Shown here: piece after piece, positions 18,701 through 25,974 of the stretch
Position numbering within the stretch: the first letter of the stretch is position 1
Layout of the letters: each line of letters starts with the position of its first letter
Assembly: GCF_008124525.1 (NCBI RefSeq)
Contig: NZ_VNHJ01000009.1
Coordinates: 62,001-126,000 of the forward strand
DNA length: 64,000 bases
Reading direction: 5' to 3'
From: Oceanicella actignis
GTDB lineage: Bacteria > Pseudomonadota > Alphaproteobacteria > Rhodobacterales > Rhodobacteraceae
Notes under the pieces: model-generated
What the model was told of the DNA's origin: nothing
Databases searched by the model: none
The model's input: the letters and a program-made list of their open reading frames with translations, nothing else
Translations under genes and position numbers: made by a program

Positions 18701-19958
18701 GATCGAGGCCCGGGCCAGCTGGAAGGGGCGTCTTGGGGCGTTCTGGGGCTATGTGCCGGCTCCGGCGCATGTGCTGGACGGCGATCTGGACCTGGATCTG
18801 GGCGCCAAGGGACTGCCCGGGCGTCTGCGCCCGACGGGGCGGCTGGTCCTGACCAACGGCCAGTATCAGAACCTTGACCTGGGCACGATCCTGACCGGGA
18901 TCGAGGCGCGCACCCGTGTCGGCGACGGCGCGGATCTGACGCTGGACCTGCGCGCGACCGACGGCTCGGGCGCGCCGCTGAGCGCCAGCCTGACCGTGGA
19001 CGGCCAGACGCTGCGGGGGCGCCTGTCCGCCGACGGCGCGATCCTTGTGCGGCGCGACGACGTGACGGCGAAGGTCAGCCTTGACCTCACGGCGGCGGGG
19101 CCGTTGAGCGCGCCGCTGATCGCCGGCGAGGCGGTGATCGACCGCGCCGAGGTGCGGCTGGTCAACGCGCTGCCGCCTTCGGTGGCCGATCTGGGCGAAG
19201 TCGCGGTCAAGGGCGCGCCGCCGCCGGAAGAGGACGCGCCGCCGCCGGCAGACTCGGACGGCCCGCAGCTGGACCTGCGCGTGCGCGCGCCGGGCGGCGT
19301 GTTCGTGCGCGGGCGCGGGCTCGACAGCGAGTGGGAGGCCGATCTGAGCATCAAGGGCCCCGCCGCCGATCCCATCGTCGTCGGCGCCGTCGAGCGCCGC
19401 CGCGGCGAGCTGGACCTTCTGGGCAAGACCTTCGAGCTGACGCGCGGGCGCATCGCCTTTTCGGGCGCAAGGCCGCCCGACCCGGCGCTTGACGTCGCGC
19501 TTTGGACCGAGAGCGACGACATCGAGGGCGGGATCGTGGTTTCGGGAACCGCGTCGGCGCCGCAGGTGTCGTTCGCCTCGCGCCCGGCGCTGCCAGAGGA
19601 GGAGGTGATGCCGCGCCTTCTGTTCGGGACCTCGCGCCAGTCGCTGTCGGCCTCGCAGGCGCTGCAGCTGGCCACGGGGCTGGCGACGCTGCTCAACGGC
19701 GAGGCGGGGCTGCTCGACGGGGTGCGGGGGGCGCTGGGCGTGGACATGCTGAGCGTGGACCAGTCGGGCGAGGAAACCGCCGTGCGCGTGGGCAAGTCGC
19801 TGGCCGACGGGGTGTTCGTGGGCGCGCGCCAGCCGCTCGACGGCGGGCCGGCCTCTGTCGAGGTCGAGGTCGAGCTGTTCGACGGCGTCTCGGCCACCAG
19901 CGAGGCCGGCGGCGCGGGCGGCGCCTCGGTCGGGCTGCGCTGGAAGAAGGATTTCTGA
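15717..19958 (+). CDS. tamB: Translocation and assembly module subunit TamB (AsmA-like bridge protein)
   Basis: A long periplasm-spanning AsmA-like protein of 1413 residues, anchored in the inner membrane by an N-terminal hydrophobic segment (about residues 8-28), that pairs with TamA and is also linked to phospholipid transport. The body is repetitive beta-strand with many Ala/Gly/Leu/Asp repeats forming the expected groove. The C-terminal TamB/DUF490 domain (about residues 1060-1413) contains LNLPRL- and FELTRGRIAFSG-like signatures and ends in WKKDF with a terminal Phe. The start codon is within the tamA stop, so expression is coupled. Length is within the family's wide range. Confidence 0.93.
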   Translation: MTVSRLARLSRAALVGAALALAPPPPAGAQISILGLKNSLVQFALSQLSTPGSLEITAEGVAEPEDGVTELRGLAVADAQGVWLRAEAVGVSWSPSRLLSGELAIRALTARGVEVLRRPVLPPSEAPAKDEAPQESGGGWPRAPLTVVVDALTLSGVRLAPGVAAAQGVAFDAQGAARDEGDVQALELRIARTDAVEGVFDLRYARDFAADTLRVALDAREGPGGLAAEYAGLGAGAPSRLKLDADGPLSNWRMTAALDVERVLSAHGSALADLEAPVRLEADFVAAPGPDAPPEAQAALAPQAALGLRVAEGADGVIRIERARLAAPALDARAAGFYRRADRGLELDLSLEARRALAALVPGVDFARLGFDGRLSGAADDLTASGAATLEGLASDAVDAASARLDVTGRLRSQDGPQGELTLQGAATGVRLDRLTPDLIGPARLSLQAAYDGRRATVKAARFSSSLLEATASGVVALSEGAHDLTYALDAPDLAPIARAYGREAAGRLSAAGALGGAVGAARLTGEAVLSHAVAAGRSWGEARLTHDVTIAEGVAGRAALSARGGPIGPVDAQLRGALRGVRLTLDALSFEGLRSALEGRLDADLDARLAEGALRFEARDLSAFEAFADLFPQLAGAGLGGAVSGTLELSAPEGRQAATLRAQAQGARGFGAAIEAAELAGWARDLFGAPEGGLTAKAQGLRAGDAALSALDAGAELAQADGAAALTLHADAPDLRLAGAAARGLRLRARADDALGAAPRLEVSAGAGGAAMGAVRLGRLEARASGALDALDVRFDAEGDAPRRKKAGRRPLFARLAARLDLSGEAAAGTLTRLEAGLGKARARLRAPARIESAGGVTALRGLDLALPGGRLRGDLGAGAQGATGDVTLNLPRLVEAARLAGAPIEGGALRARARFDTRPGKPFARIRLNAEGLDPAGVEAEDALDAEARLDWDGGEATARASLSGRFGEPVRLRARARARPAGVLPALEPGAPIEARASWKGRLGAFWGYVPAPAHVLDGDLDLDLGAKGLPGRLRPTGRLVLTNGQYQNLDLGTILTGIEARTRVGDGADLTLDLRATDGSGAPLSASLTVDGQTLRGRLSADGAILVRRDDVTAKVSLDLTAAGPLSAPLIAGEAVIDRAEVRLVNALPPSVADLGEVAVKGAPPPEEDAPPPADSDGPQLDLRVRAPGGVFVRGRGLDSEWEADLSIKGPAADPIVVGAVERRRGELDLLGKTFELTRGRIAFSGARPPDPALDVALWTESDDIEGGIVVSGTASAPQVSFASRPALPEEEVMPRLLFGTSRQSLSASQALQLATGLATLLNGEAGLLDGVRGALGVDMLSVDQSGEETAVRVGKSLADGVFVGARQPLDGGPASVEVEVELFDGVSATSEAGGAGGASVGLRWKKDF

Positions 19959-19965
19959 GTCTGCA

Positions 19966-19995
19966 TTGACGGGATGCTAACCATTTTCCGCTAAG
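19966..19995 (+). promoter_or_regulatory. Putative promoter of the lysis cassette with CtrA-like half-site
   Basis: TTGACG (19966-19971) is a good -35. GCTAAG (19990-19995) lies 18 bases downstream where a -10 is expected. Between them CTAACCAT (19977-19984) matches the CtrA half-site TTAACCAT at seven of eight positions, and a second CTAA (19991-19994) follows. The motifs are visible; regulation by CtrA is inferred. Confidence 0.45.
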
Positions 19996-20088
19996 TCTCG
20001 AGGCGGGACTCGCGCAGGCCGTTCGGCCGCCGCCCGCCACGCGCCAGGCGTCGGCATCGGTCCTGCATGGATCGAGAGGTTGGCGGAC

Positions 20089-20952
20089 ATGAACGCTTTC
20101 AAGGGATCGGCCCTGCCGATCCGCACGGACGCGCCTTATCGGGCGTTGGCCGACGAGCTCGGCTGCGAGGTCGCGGCCATCAAGGCGGTGGCCGAGGTGG
20201 AAAGCCGCGGCGCGGCCTTTCTGCCCGACGGGCGGCCGACGATCCTGTTCGAACGGCATGTCTTTCGCCGCCTGACGGGCGGCGCCTTCGACGCCGCCGC
20301 GCCCGATCTTTCGGCGCCGGCGCCGGGGGGCTACGGGCCGGGCGGCGCGGCGCAATACGCGCGCCTCGAGCGCGCGACGGCGCTCGACCGCGAGGCGGCG
20401 CTGCGCGCGACCTCGTGGGGGCGCTTCCAGATCATGGGCTTCAACGCCGAGCTGGTGGGCTTTGCGGGCGTCGAGCCCTTCGTCGCCGCGATGTGCGAAA
20501 GCGAGGCGGCGCAGCTGGCCGCCTTCGGCGCCTATGTGCGCGCCGCGGGGCTGGCCGGCGCGCTGGCGCGGCGCGACTGGGCGGCCTTCGCGCGCGGCTA
20601 CAACGGCCCCGACTGGCGGCGCAACGCCTATGACCGCAAGCTGGCCGCGGCCTATGCCCGCCATGCCGGCGACGGGAGGGGCGAAGGGCCGAGCGACCGG
20701 GCGGCGGGCGCGTTTCGCGTGCGCGGGGTGCGCGAGCTGCAGGCCGCGCTGGATTACCTGGGCGCAGACCCCGGCCCCGCGGACGGGCTGATGGGCCCGC
20801 GCACCGCCGCCGCCATCCGCCGCTTCGAGCGCCAGTGCCGCCTGCCGCCCACGGGCGCGCCCGGCCCCGCCCTGATGGCCGCCGTGCAGGCGGTGTATTT
20901 CGCTCTGGGCGGACCGGAGCGCCCCGAAGCGGCCCTGCGCGGCGCCGCGTGA
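20089..20952 (+). CDS. Endolysin: N-acetylmuramidase with C-terminal peptidoglycan-binding domain
   Basis: A phage-type cell-wall hydrolase of 287 residues. The N-terminal N-acetylmuramidase domain (PF11860/DUF3380 type, about residues 15-185) contains AVAEVESRGAAFLPDGRP, with the likely catalytic Glu in AEVES near residue 35, followed by FERHVF and TSWGRFQIMGFN. A PG-binding-1 domain covers about residues 205-260 (RELQAALDYLG, DGLMGPRTAAAIRRF). There is no signal peptide, so export needs a holin, and the next gene encodes one. I prefer the ATG at 20089, which has GAGAGG at 9 bases, over the TTG at 20080, which has no spacing. The same pair, endolysin then holin, releases the Rhodobacter gene transfer agent from a locus separate from the capsid genes. 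Confidence 0.88.
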   Translation: MNAFKGSALPIRTDAPYRALADELGCEVAAIKAVAEVESRGAAFLPDGRPTILFERHVFRRLTGGAFDAAAPDLSAPAPGGYGPGGAAQYARLERATALDREAALRATSWGRFQIMGFNAELVGFAGVEPFVAAMCESEAAQLAAFGAYVRAAGLAGALARRDWAAFARGYNGPDWRRNAYDRKLAAAYARHAGDGRGEGPSDRAAGAFRVRGVRELQAALDYLGADPGPADGLMGPRTAAAIRRFERQCRLPPTGAPGPALMAAVQAVYFALGGPERPEAALRGAA

Positions 20953-20996
20953 CCTTGCCCGCCGCGGCGCCCCCTGCAAGCAGAAAGGACCCTTCC

Positions 20997-21623
20997 ATGC
21001 CCCTTGTTTCGCTGATCCTGCCCATTCTTTCCGCGGTGGCGCCTTCGCTGGTCAAGGCCGTGGCCGGCGACGACGAAAACGCGCAGGTCATCTCGCGCAC
21101 CGTGCGCGACGTGGTGGCCGAGGTGACCGGCGTCGCCGTCACCACCGCCGAAGAGCGCGACGAGGCCCTGCGCCGCATCCGCGAGGACGCCGAGCTGCGC
21201 GCCGAGCTCAAGCTGCGCCTGGCCGACATCGCCCTGCGCGAGACCGAGGCCCTGCTGGCCGACCGCGCCGATGCGCGCCGGCGCGACGTCGAGCTGACCC
21301 GCGTCACCGGCCGCGTCAACGACCGCGCCACCAACATGCTGATCGCCGCCTTCGCCGCGGTGGCGGTGATCACGGTGGCGCTGATCGTGCTGAACTTCTA
21401 CGTCTCGGCCGAGAACGACCGCTACATCGGCGCGGTGATCGGCTTCCTGACCGGGGTCGGGGGCATGTTCGCGCGCAACATCGGCACGGCGTTCGATTTC
21501 GAGTTCGGCTCGTCGCGCGGCTCGCAGATCAAGAGCAGCCAGATCGAGGCGCTGTCGGCGCAGATCGCGCGCGCGCCCGAGGCGCCGCTCGAGGCCTTCC
21601 GCCGGCGGCTGGCGGCCTACTGA
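20997..21623 (+). CDS. Three-TM holin of the gene-transfer-agent release family
   Basis: A 208-residue inner-membrane protein. Hydrophobic segments lie at about 3-23, 113-136 and 143-159. Between the first and second is a long, highly charged alpha-helical linker (about 25-108) rich in Arg, Glu and Ala and of coiled-coil character. The C-terminal 45 residues are soluble. This layout matches the GTA holin family (PF11351), whose founding member forms the membrane lesion through which the R. capsulatus endolysin reaches the wall. It lies 44 bases after the endolysin, with a GAAAGGA ribosome-binding site. It converges with the metallopeptidase gene, only 6 bases away. Confidence 0.82.
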   Translation: MPLVSLILPILSAVAPSLVKAVAGDDENAQVISRTVRDVVAEVTGVAVTTAEERDEALRRIREDAELRAELKLRLADIALRETEALLADRADARRRDVELTRVTGRVNDRATNMLIAAFAAVAVITVALIVLNFYVSAENDRYIGAVIGFLTGVGGMFARNIGTAFDFEFGSSRGSQIKSSQIEALSAQIARAPEAPLEAFRRRLAAY

Positions 21624-21629
21624 GCGCGG

Positions 21630-22049
21630 TCACTCCCACCAGCGGTCCACCTGGGCGATGTCCTCGTCGGACCAGCCCAGGTGGTGCGCGATCTCGTGCA
21701 CCAGCACATGCGTCACCAGCCGCCCCAGGGCCACGTCGCCGCGGGCGATCCATTCGTCGAGGATCGGGCGGCGGAAGAGGATGACCTCGTCGGGCAGGCG
21801 CACGGGATCGTCCACGCTGCGCTCGGTCAGCGGCACGCCGCGGTAGAGGCCGGTCAGCTCCCACGGGTCGTCCAGCCCGGTCTCGGCCAGCATGTCGTCG
21901 TCGGGCAGCTCCTCGACGCGGATGACCAGGCCCTCGCACGCGGCGCGCACGCCCTCGGGCAGGCGCGCGAAGGCCTCGCGGGCCATGCGGGCCAGGTCCT
22001 CGGCGTCCGGCGCGCGGGCGCCGGCCAGGCGCGGGCGGGTCAGGGCCAT
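21630..22049 (-). CDS. Small zincin-like metallopeptidase (DUF1025/PF06262 family)
   Basis: A 139-residue cytosolic protein with the zinc motif HEIAHH (HExxH) near residue 118, followed by a conserved acidic patch (SDEDIAQVD). The family is widespread, small and of unknown physiological substrate; it resembles a minimal zincin. The ATG at 22049 overlaps the 3' end of hemF by 10 bases, so it is the downstream partner of hemF. Function beyond predicted peptidase activity is not established. Confidence 0.85.
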   Translation of the reverse strand: MALTRPRLAGARAPDAEDLARMAREAFARLPEGVRAACEGLVIRVEELPDDDMLAETGLDDPWELTGLYRGVPLTERSVDDPVRLPDEVILFRRPILDEWIARGDVALGRLVTHVLVHEIAHHLGWSDEDIAQVDRWWE

Positions 22050-22957
22050 TTGGCGACGGGCGGCAGGCTCATGAGCACGGCGTCGGGGTTGTGCCCGGTC
22101 TCGAGCCCGAAGCGCGTGCCGCGGTCATAGACCAGGTTGAACTCGGCGTAGCGGCCGCGCTTGATCAGCTGCCATTCGCGCTCTTCCTCGGTCCAGGGCT
22201 CGCGCATGCGTTTGCGCGTCAGGGCCGGGAAGGCGTCGAGGAAGGCCTCGCCCACGTCGCGGGTGAAGGCGAAGTCGGCCTCCCAGTCGCCGGTGCACAG
22301 GTCGTCGTAGAAGATGCCGCCCACGCCGCGCGGCTCGTTGCGGTGGCGGATCATGAAATACTCGTCCGCCCAGGCCTTGAAGCGCGGGTAGTAGTCGGGA
22401 TCGTGCCGGTCGCAGGCGGCGCGCAGGCGCTGGTGGAAGAAGGCGGTGTCCTCGGGGACCTCGACCATGGGGTTGAGGTCGGCGCCGCCGCCGAACCACC
22501 AGGCCTGCGGGGTCCAGAACATGCGCGTGTTCATGTGAACCGCCGGCGTGCGCGGCGAGCGCATGTGCGCCACAAGGCTGATGCCGGCGGCCCAGAAGCG
22601 CGGGTCGCGGTCAAGGCCGGGAATGGACTTGCGCGCGGTCAGGCTGGCGCGGGCGCGTTCGGCCAGGCGTCCGTGAACCGCCGAGACGTTGACCCCGACC
22701 TTCTCGAACACGCGCCCGCCGCGCATCACGCTCATCACGCCGCCGCCCCCGTCGGCGCCGTCCTCGTCGCGGCGGAAGGTGGGGGTGCGTTCGAAGCGGC
22801 CGGGGGGCAGATGGGCGTGGGGGCCCTGGTCAAGCTCGTCCTCGATCGCCTCGAAGGCGGCGCAGATGCGGCCCTGCAGCTGCTCGAACCAGGCCTTCGC
22901 GCGCGCCTTGCGCGCCTCGAACTCGGGATCGGCGTCGGTGGGGGGCGTTTGCGTCAC
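22040..22957 (-). CDS. hemF: Oxygen-dependent coproporphyrinogen III oxidase
   Basis: Converts coproporphyrinogen III to protoporphyrinogen IX with O2 in haem and bacteriochlorophyll synthesis. The 305-residue length matches E. coli HemF (299). Conserved stretches are visible: GGVMSVMRGGRVFEKVGVN, HMNTRMF, WWFGGGADLNPM, RGVGGIFYDDL and the C-terminal YNLVYDRGTRFGLETG-type segment (FNLVYDRGTRFGL). The GTG start at 22957 has an ideal AAGGAG site 7 bases upstream. An in-frame ATG at 23014 would add 19 non-conserved residues and has no such site. The gene lies 67 bases downstream of the Nudix gene on the same strand. Confidence 0.96.
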   Translation of the reverse strand: MTQTPPTDADPEFEARKARAKAWFEQLQGRICAAFEAIEDELDQGPHAHLPPGRFERTPTFRRDEDGADGGGGVMSVMRGGRVFEKVGVNVSAVHGRLAERARASLTARKSIPGLDRDPRFWAAGISLVAHMRSPRTPAVHMNTRMFWTPQAWWFGGGADLNPMVEVPEDTAFFHQRLRAACDRHDPDYYPRFKAWADEYFMIRHRNEPRGVGGIFYDDLCTGDWEADFAFTRDVGEAFLDAFPALTRKRMREPWTEEEREWQLIKRGRYAEFNLVYDRGTRFGLETGHNPDAVLMSLPPVAKWP

Positions 22958-23024
22958 GGGCGTCTCCTTCGCGGCTGGCCTGGCGATGTAGCCGCGCGCG
23001 CCGCCTGCGCGCAAGGGGCGCGGG

Positions 23025-23465
23025 TCAGAAGCGCGCCAGCAGCTCGGCCAGCTCGGGCTCGGTCACCACGCCGGCGGCGTCGCGCAGCGCGAACCAGCGG
23101 CGCTGGCGCTGGTGCGCCTCGGGCCAGTCTTCGGCCAGCGACAGCACGCGCGCGGGATAGACGATGACGCGCACGGCGCGCGGCTCGCCGCTCTTGAGCC
23201 GCTTGACCGCCGGGTAGTCGCCAAGCGGGCGGGGCGCGGCGAGGGCGATGCGCACGCCCGCTTCCTCCCACGCCTCGCGCAGGGCCGCGCCGGCTTCGCC
23301 GAGGCGCGCGATGGGCCAGCCCTTGGGCAGGATCCAGCGCCCGCCGCCGCGGCTGGTGACCAGCAGCCCCTCGCGGCCGCAGGGGGCCTCGCGCCAGCAA
23401 AGGGCGGCGATCTGGGTGTCGCGCGCGGTCTGGCCGCGCGGCTTGGCGTCGGCGGTGATCGCCAT
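23025..23465 (-). CDS. Nudix hydrolase, DIPP-like
   Basis: A 146-residue Nudix-fold phosphohydrolase. The catalytic helix region reads PKGWPIARLGEAGAALREAWEEAGV, with REAWEEAG matching the REUxEExGU core, while the upstream GX5E glutamate position is not conserved. The PKGWP opening is typical of diphosphoinositol-polyphosphate/ApnA-type (DIPP-like) bacterial members. The second ATG (23465) was chosen because CAGGAGG lies 8 bases before it; a longer frame from 23534 lacks such a signal. The substrate is unknown. It is followed by hemF. Confidence 0.85.
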   Translation of the reverse strand: MAITADAKPRGQTARDTQIAALCWREAPCGREGLLVTSRGGGRWILPKGWPIARLGEAGAALREAWEEAGVRIALAAPRPLGDYPAVKRLKSGEPRAVRVIVYPARVLSLAEDWPEAHQRQRRWFALRDAAGVVTEPELAELLARF

Positions 23466-23566
23466 GGCGCCGCCCTCCTGGCGGATCGGAAATCGGGAAA
23501 GGGGATCGTCGCAAATGCGAGCGGGCGGCCGCACGGGCCGCCCATCGCGCAGGGTCCTGGGCGCGC

Positions 23567-23890
23567 TCAGGCCGCGATCTTGTCCGAGCCGCCCTCGGAA
23601 TCGTCCGAGTCATGCTCGCCGCGCAGGGCGACCGAGGTGCGCACGCCCTTGGCGACGAAGTCCATCATGCCCTTGACGGTGCGCTCGTTGGGATCGATCC
23701 CGGCGCACATGAGAACCTCGCGCCCGTCGCGCGAGCGCGCCCAGCGGGCGATGGCCTCGACCCCGGTTCCGTTCTTGCGCTGGTCGGCGATGGCGTCGTC
23801 CAGAGCGGCCAGCACCACGGCTGCGAACATCTTGCGCGCCCGCATGCCCTGCTCATGCGAAAAAGACTGCTTGTCGGCGTCGTCGAACAT
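23567..23890 (-). CDS. Small conserved protein, DUF6280 family
   Basis: A 107-residue protein of unknown function that I recognise as the DUF6280 family found in Rhodobacterales. Conserved features are EQGMRARKMFAAVVLAALDDAI, AIARWARSRDGREVLMCAGIDPNER and FVAKGVRTSVAL. The first part is predicted helical. The C-terminal tail is acidic and Ser/Asp-rich. There is no signal peptide or membrane segment. The ATG is preceded by GAGGAG. Two palindromes lie in its upstream region. Confidence 0.75.
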   Translation of the reverse strand: MFDDADKQSFSHEQGMRARKMFAAVVLAALDDAIADQRKNGTGVEAIARWARSRDGREVLMCAGIDPNERTVKGMMDFVAKGVRTSVALRGEHDSDDSEGGSDKIAA

Positions 23891-23969
23891 CGCGCCGCTT
23901 CTCCTCGTGATTTTGAGTGCAAAGGATTACTGCGGCGCAATATGACGCTTTCGCGACGCCAGGGTAGCC

Positions 23970-24003
23970 CATGCGGCGCATGGCAGATATGCGCTCAGCG
24001 CAT
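23970..24003. promoter_or_regulatory. Pair of adjacent palindromes upstream of the DUF6280 gene
   Basis: CCATGC-GGC-GCATGG (23970-23984) and ATGCGCT-C-AGCGCAT (23989-24003) are two perfect inverted repeats within 34 bases, sharing the GCGCAT word. They sit between two minus-strand genes and could be an operator for the DUF6280 gene or the terminator of the gene before it. The second has no T-run on either strand. Confidence 0.45.
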
Positions 24004-24043
24004 GGCTGGCGCGTTCTCGCAACGTCCGCAGTCTCTTGCGTCG

Positions 24044-24307
24044 TTATCGTGGCAAATTCTGCGAGCGAAGAAAATGCCTCAATGCGCCCATCAAGGCCGC
24101 CGCATGCGACATGTCGCCGCGGGCGCGGGCGGCGCGGATGTCGTCGGCGATCATTTGCGCGACGATTCGGGGGCCCTTCTCCTGATGCATCAGGTAGTCG
24201 GCCAGCGCCGCCGCGGCGGCTTCGGGAATGTGCTCATGCTCGGCGACGGCGTCGATCTCTTCGCGCGTCAGGCCGGTCATGCCGATGATGTCCTCGATCG
24301 AGATCAT
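24044..24307 (-). CDS. Conserved small hypothetical protein
   Basis: An 87-residue, mostly helical soluble protein starting MISIEDIIGMTGL, with EIDAVAEHEHIPEAAAAALADYL and a C-terminal RAARARGD segment. I recall similar proteins of the same size in other alphaproteobacteria but no known function. The ATG at 24307 has GGGGAG 7 bases upstream; an in-frame ATG at 24337 would add ten residues. It is divergent from the phytase-like gene and lies 153 bases upstream of the DUF6280 gene. Confidence 0.65.
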   Translation of the reverse strand: MISIEDIIGMTGLTREEIDAVAEHEHIPEAAAAALADYLMHQEKGPRIVAQMIADDIRAARARGDMSHAAALMGALRHFLRSQNLPR

Positions 24308-24445
24308 GCCGATTCTCCCCTTTTCCATTCCCATCATGCGCCTTGCCGGCGCGCGGGGCCTTGACCGGTGTCAAGCGGCGGGCGCTTGGCGCGCGGGGGG
24401 CGGCGGTCTAGGCTGGCGCCGGATCCGGGCGCGAGGAAGGACGGC

Positions 24446-25432
24446 ATGGGCATGCGGCGAAAGGCGGCGCTGGCTCTGGCGCTTGGGCTGGCGGGGGCGG
24501 CGGGCGCCTGCGCCCTGGGCGGGGCCGAAGGCGAAAGCGCGCGCCCGGTCGAGCTGCGCCTTGACGCGGGCGCGCGGGCGGTCTTCGCCGGCGGGATCGA
24601 GCTGCGCTCGTCGCGGCCGACCTTCGGCGGGCTTTCGGGGATCGAGGTCTCGGCCGACGGGCGGCGTTTCGTCGCCGTTTCGGATGCGGGCCGCTGGGTC
24701 GAGGGCGCGCTGGAGCGCGGCGCGAATGAGCGCCTGACCGGCTGGCGGCTCGAGATTCTGGCGGGGATGCTGGGCCCCGACGGCGCGCGCGCCGCCTATT
24801 CCGAGCGCGACGCCGAGGGGCTGGACATCGCCGCGCCCGACCTGTCGGGGCCGCGGCTGGTCTCGTTCGAGCGCGACCACCGCATCGCGCGCTTCGCCGG
24901 TCCGCGCGCGCCCGAAGAGCTGCTCTGGAGCCTGCGCGCCTGGAGCCGCATGCCCATCAACAACGGCTTCGAGGCGCTGGCCCGCCGCCCCGACGGCGCG
25001 CTGCTGGCGATCCAGGAGGCCGATGCGGGGCCGGGCCGCCAGGCGGCGCAGCTCCTTTTCCCCGACGGCCGCGTCCTGCCGCTGGCGCTGCCCAGAGAGA
25101 AGGGGTTGATCATCACCGGCGCCGATTTCGGCCCCGACGGGCGGCTTTACGTGGTCGATCGCGGGCTGAGCTTCTGGCGCGGCTTTCACATGCGCCTTCG
25201 CCGCCTGACGCTGGAGGGCGCGCGCGTGATCGCGGAAGAGGAGCTGGCGCGCATCTCGGGCGTCATGGGCGCGGACAACGCCGAGGGCATCTCGATCTGG
25301 CGCGACGGCGCGGGGCGTCTGCGCGCGCTGGTGGCGACGGACGACAACTTCAACATGCTTCAGCGCACGCTGCTGCTGGAATTCATCCTGCCCGAGGCGG
25401 ACGCGCCGCAGGCCGGGGCCGGCGGCGGCTGA
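24446..25432 (+). CDS. Phytase-like esterase domain protein, exported
   Basis: A 328-residue exported protein with a phytase-like (PF13449) beta-propeller esterase domain. The N-terminus is basic then hydrophobic (residues 4-22), with a possible weak lipobox AGAC at residues 20-23, so it may be a lipoprotein. Domain signatures include FGGLSGIEVSADGRRFVAVSDAG and GADFGPDGRLYVVDRG, spread over the propeller blades, and NAEGISIW near the end. Family members are annotated as esterases but substrates are rarely known. The ATG at 24446 is preceded by GAGGAAGG; a GTG at 24368 is possible but gives a charged extension ahead of the signal. Confidence 0.82.
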   Translation: MGMRRKAALALALGLAGAAGACALGGAEGESARPVELRLDAGARAVFAGGIELRSSRPTFGGLSGIEVSADGRRFVAVSDAGRWVEGALERGANERLTGWRLEILAGMLGPDGARAAYSERDAEGLDIAAPDLSGPRLVSFERDHRIARFAGPRAPEELLWSLRAWSRMPINNGFEALARRPDGALLAIQEADAGPGRQAAQLLFPDGRVLPLALPREKGLIITGADFGPDGRLYVVDRGLSFWRGFHMRLRRLTLEGARVIAEEELARISGVMGADNAEGISIWRDGAGRLRALVATDDNFNMLQRTLLLEFILPEADAPQAGAGGG

Positions 25433-25974
25433 AGGCGCGCGGCGCGCAAGGCCAGGGCGCGGCCAGCCGCAGCGCCCGTCTCGCCAGGCGGTCGGGTCGG
25501 GCATGGCGGGCGGTATCGGCGCGACGGCGCAAGGTCGTCCCGGCGCGGGCGCCGTGGCTGACGGGCGTCGGCCGGCTTGGATGGGGGGCGGATGGCGCAA
25601 GCCCGGTCGGGGCGGCGGCGGTTGGAACGAGGGCGGTTGGGGCGAGAGGGGATGGGGCGTGAAGGGCCGAGGCGACGACGCTTGGGACGAGGGCGCCGCG
25701 CGCGACCTGCGCCGCCGTTTCCCCGGCCCGTCGCATGGGCCCTTGGCCCGGACCCGTGGCGCCGGCCGCTCGCCCTTGTCCGTCGCCCCGGCACGTCCGG
25801 CACTTTCGCGCTGCGAGAGGGTGGGGCGGGCCGGCGCACCGGCCAATCGCTTGGGCCCTTCGTCCCGGCCAGCCGCGTCGGCCAGCCGCGCAGGCCCGCA
25901 GCCCCGGCCCGCCGGCCCCTCGGCGCCGGATGCCGCGATGGCGGGGGCGCCTCTCGCGCCGCCCCTTCGCGCGG
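25433..25974. other. 542-base convergent intergenic region without a gene
   Basis: No supported gene. The region separates two genes pointing towards each other and is unusually long for this compact genome. It is G-rich on the plus strand and includes a 15-base tandem duplication with two differences (25617-25631 and 25632-25646, unit GGCGGTTGGnnCGAG). Open frames here encode Gly/Trp/Arg low-complexity sequence and run on antisense into the next gene, so I do not call them. Confidence 0.55.

Noticed and set aside
15690-18770. A 1026-codon minus-strand frame antisense to tamB.
   Set aside because: Arg/Gln/Ala low-complexity sequence, a mirror of the tamB codon pattern; no ribosome-binding site of note.
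25503-25974. A Gly/Trp-rich plus-strand open frame in the gap after the phytase-like gene.
   Set aside because: It continues antisense into the AidB-like gene, has no domain and consists of short G-rich repeats.
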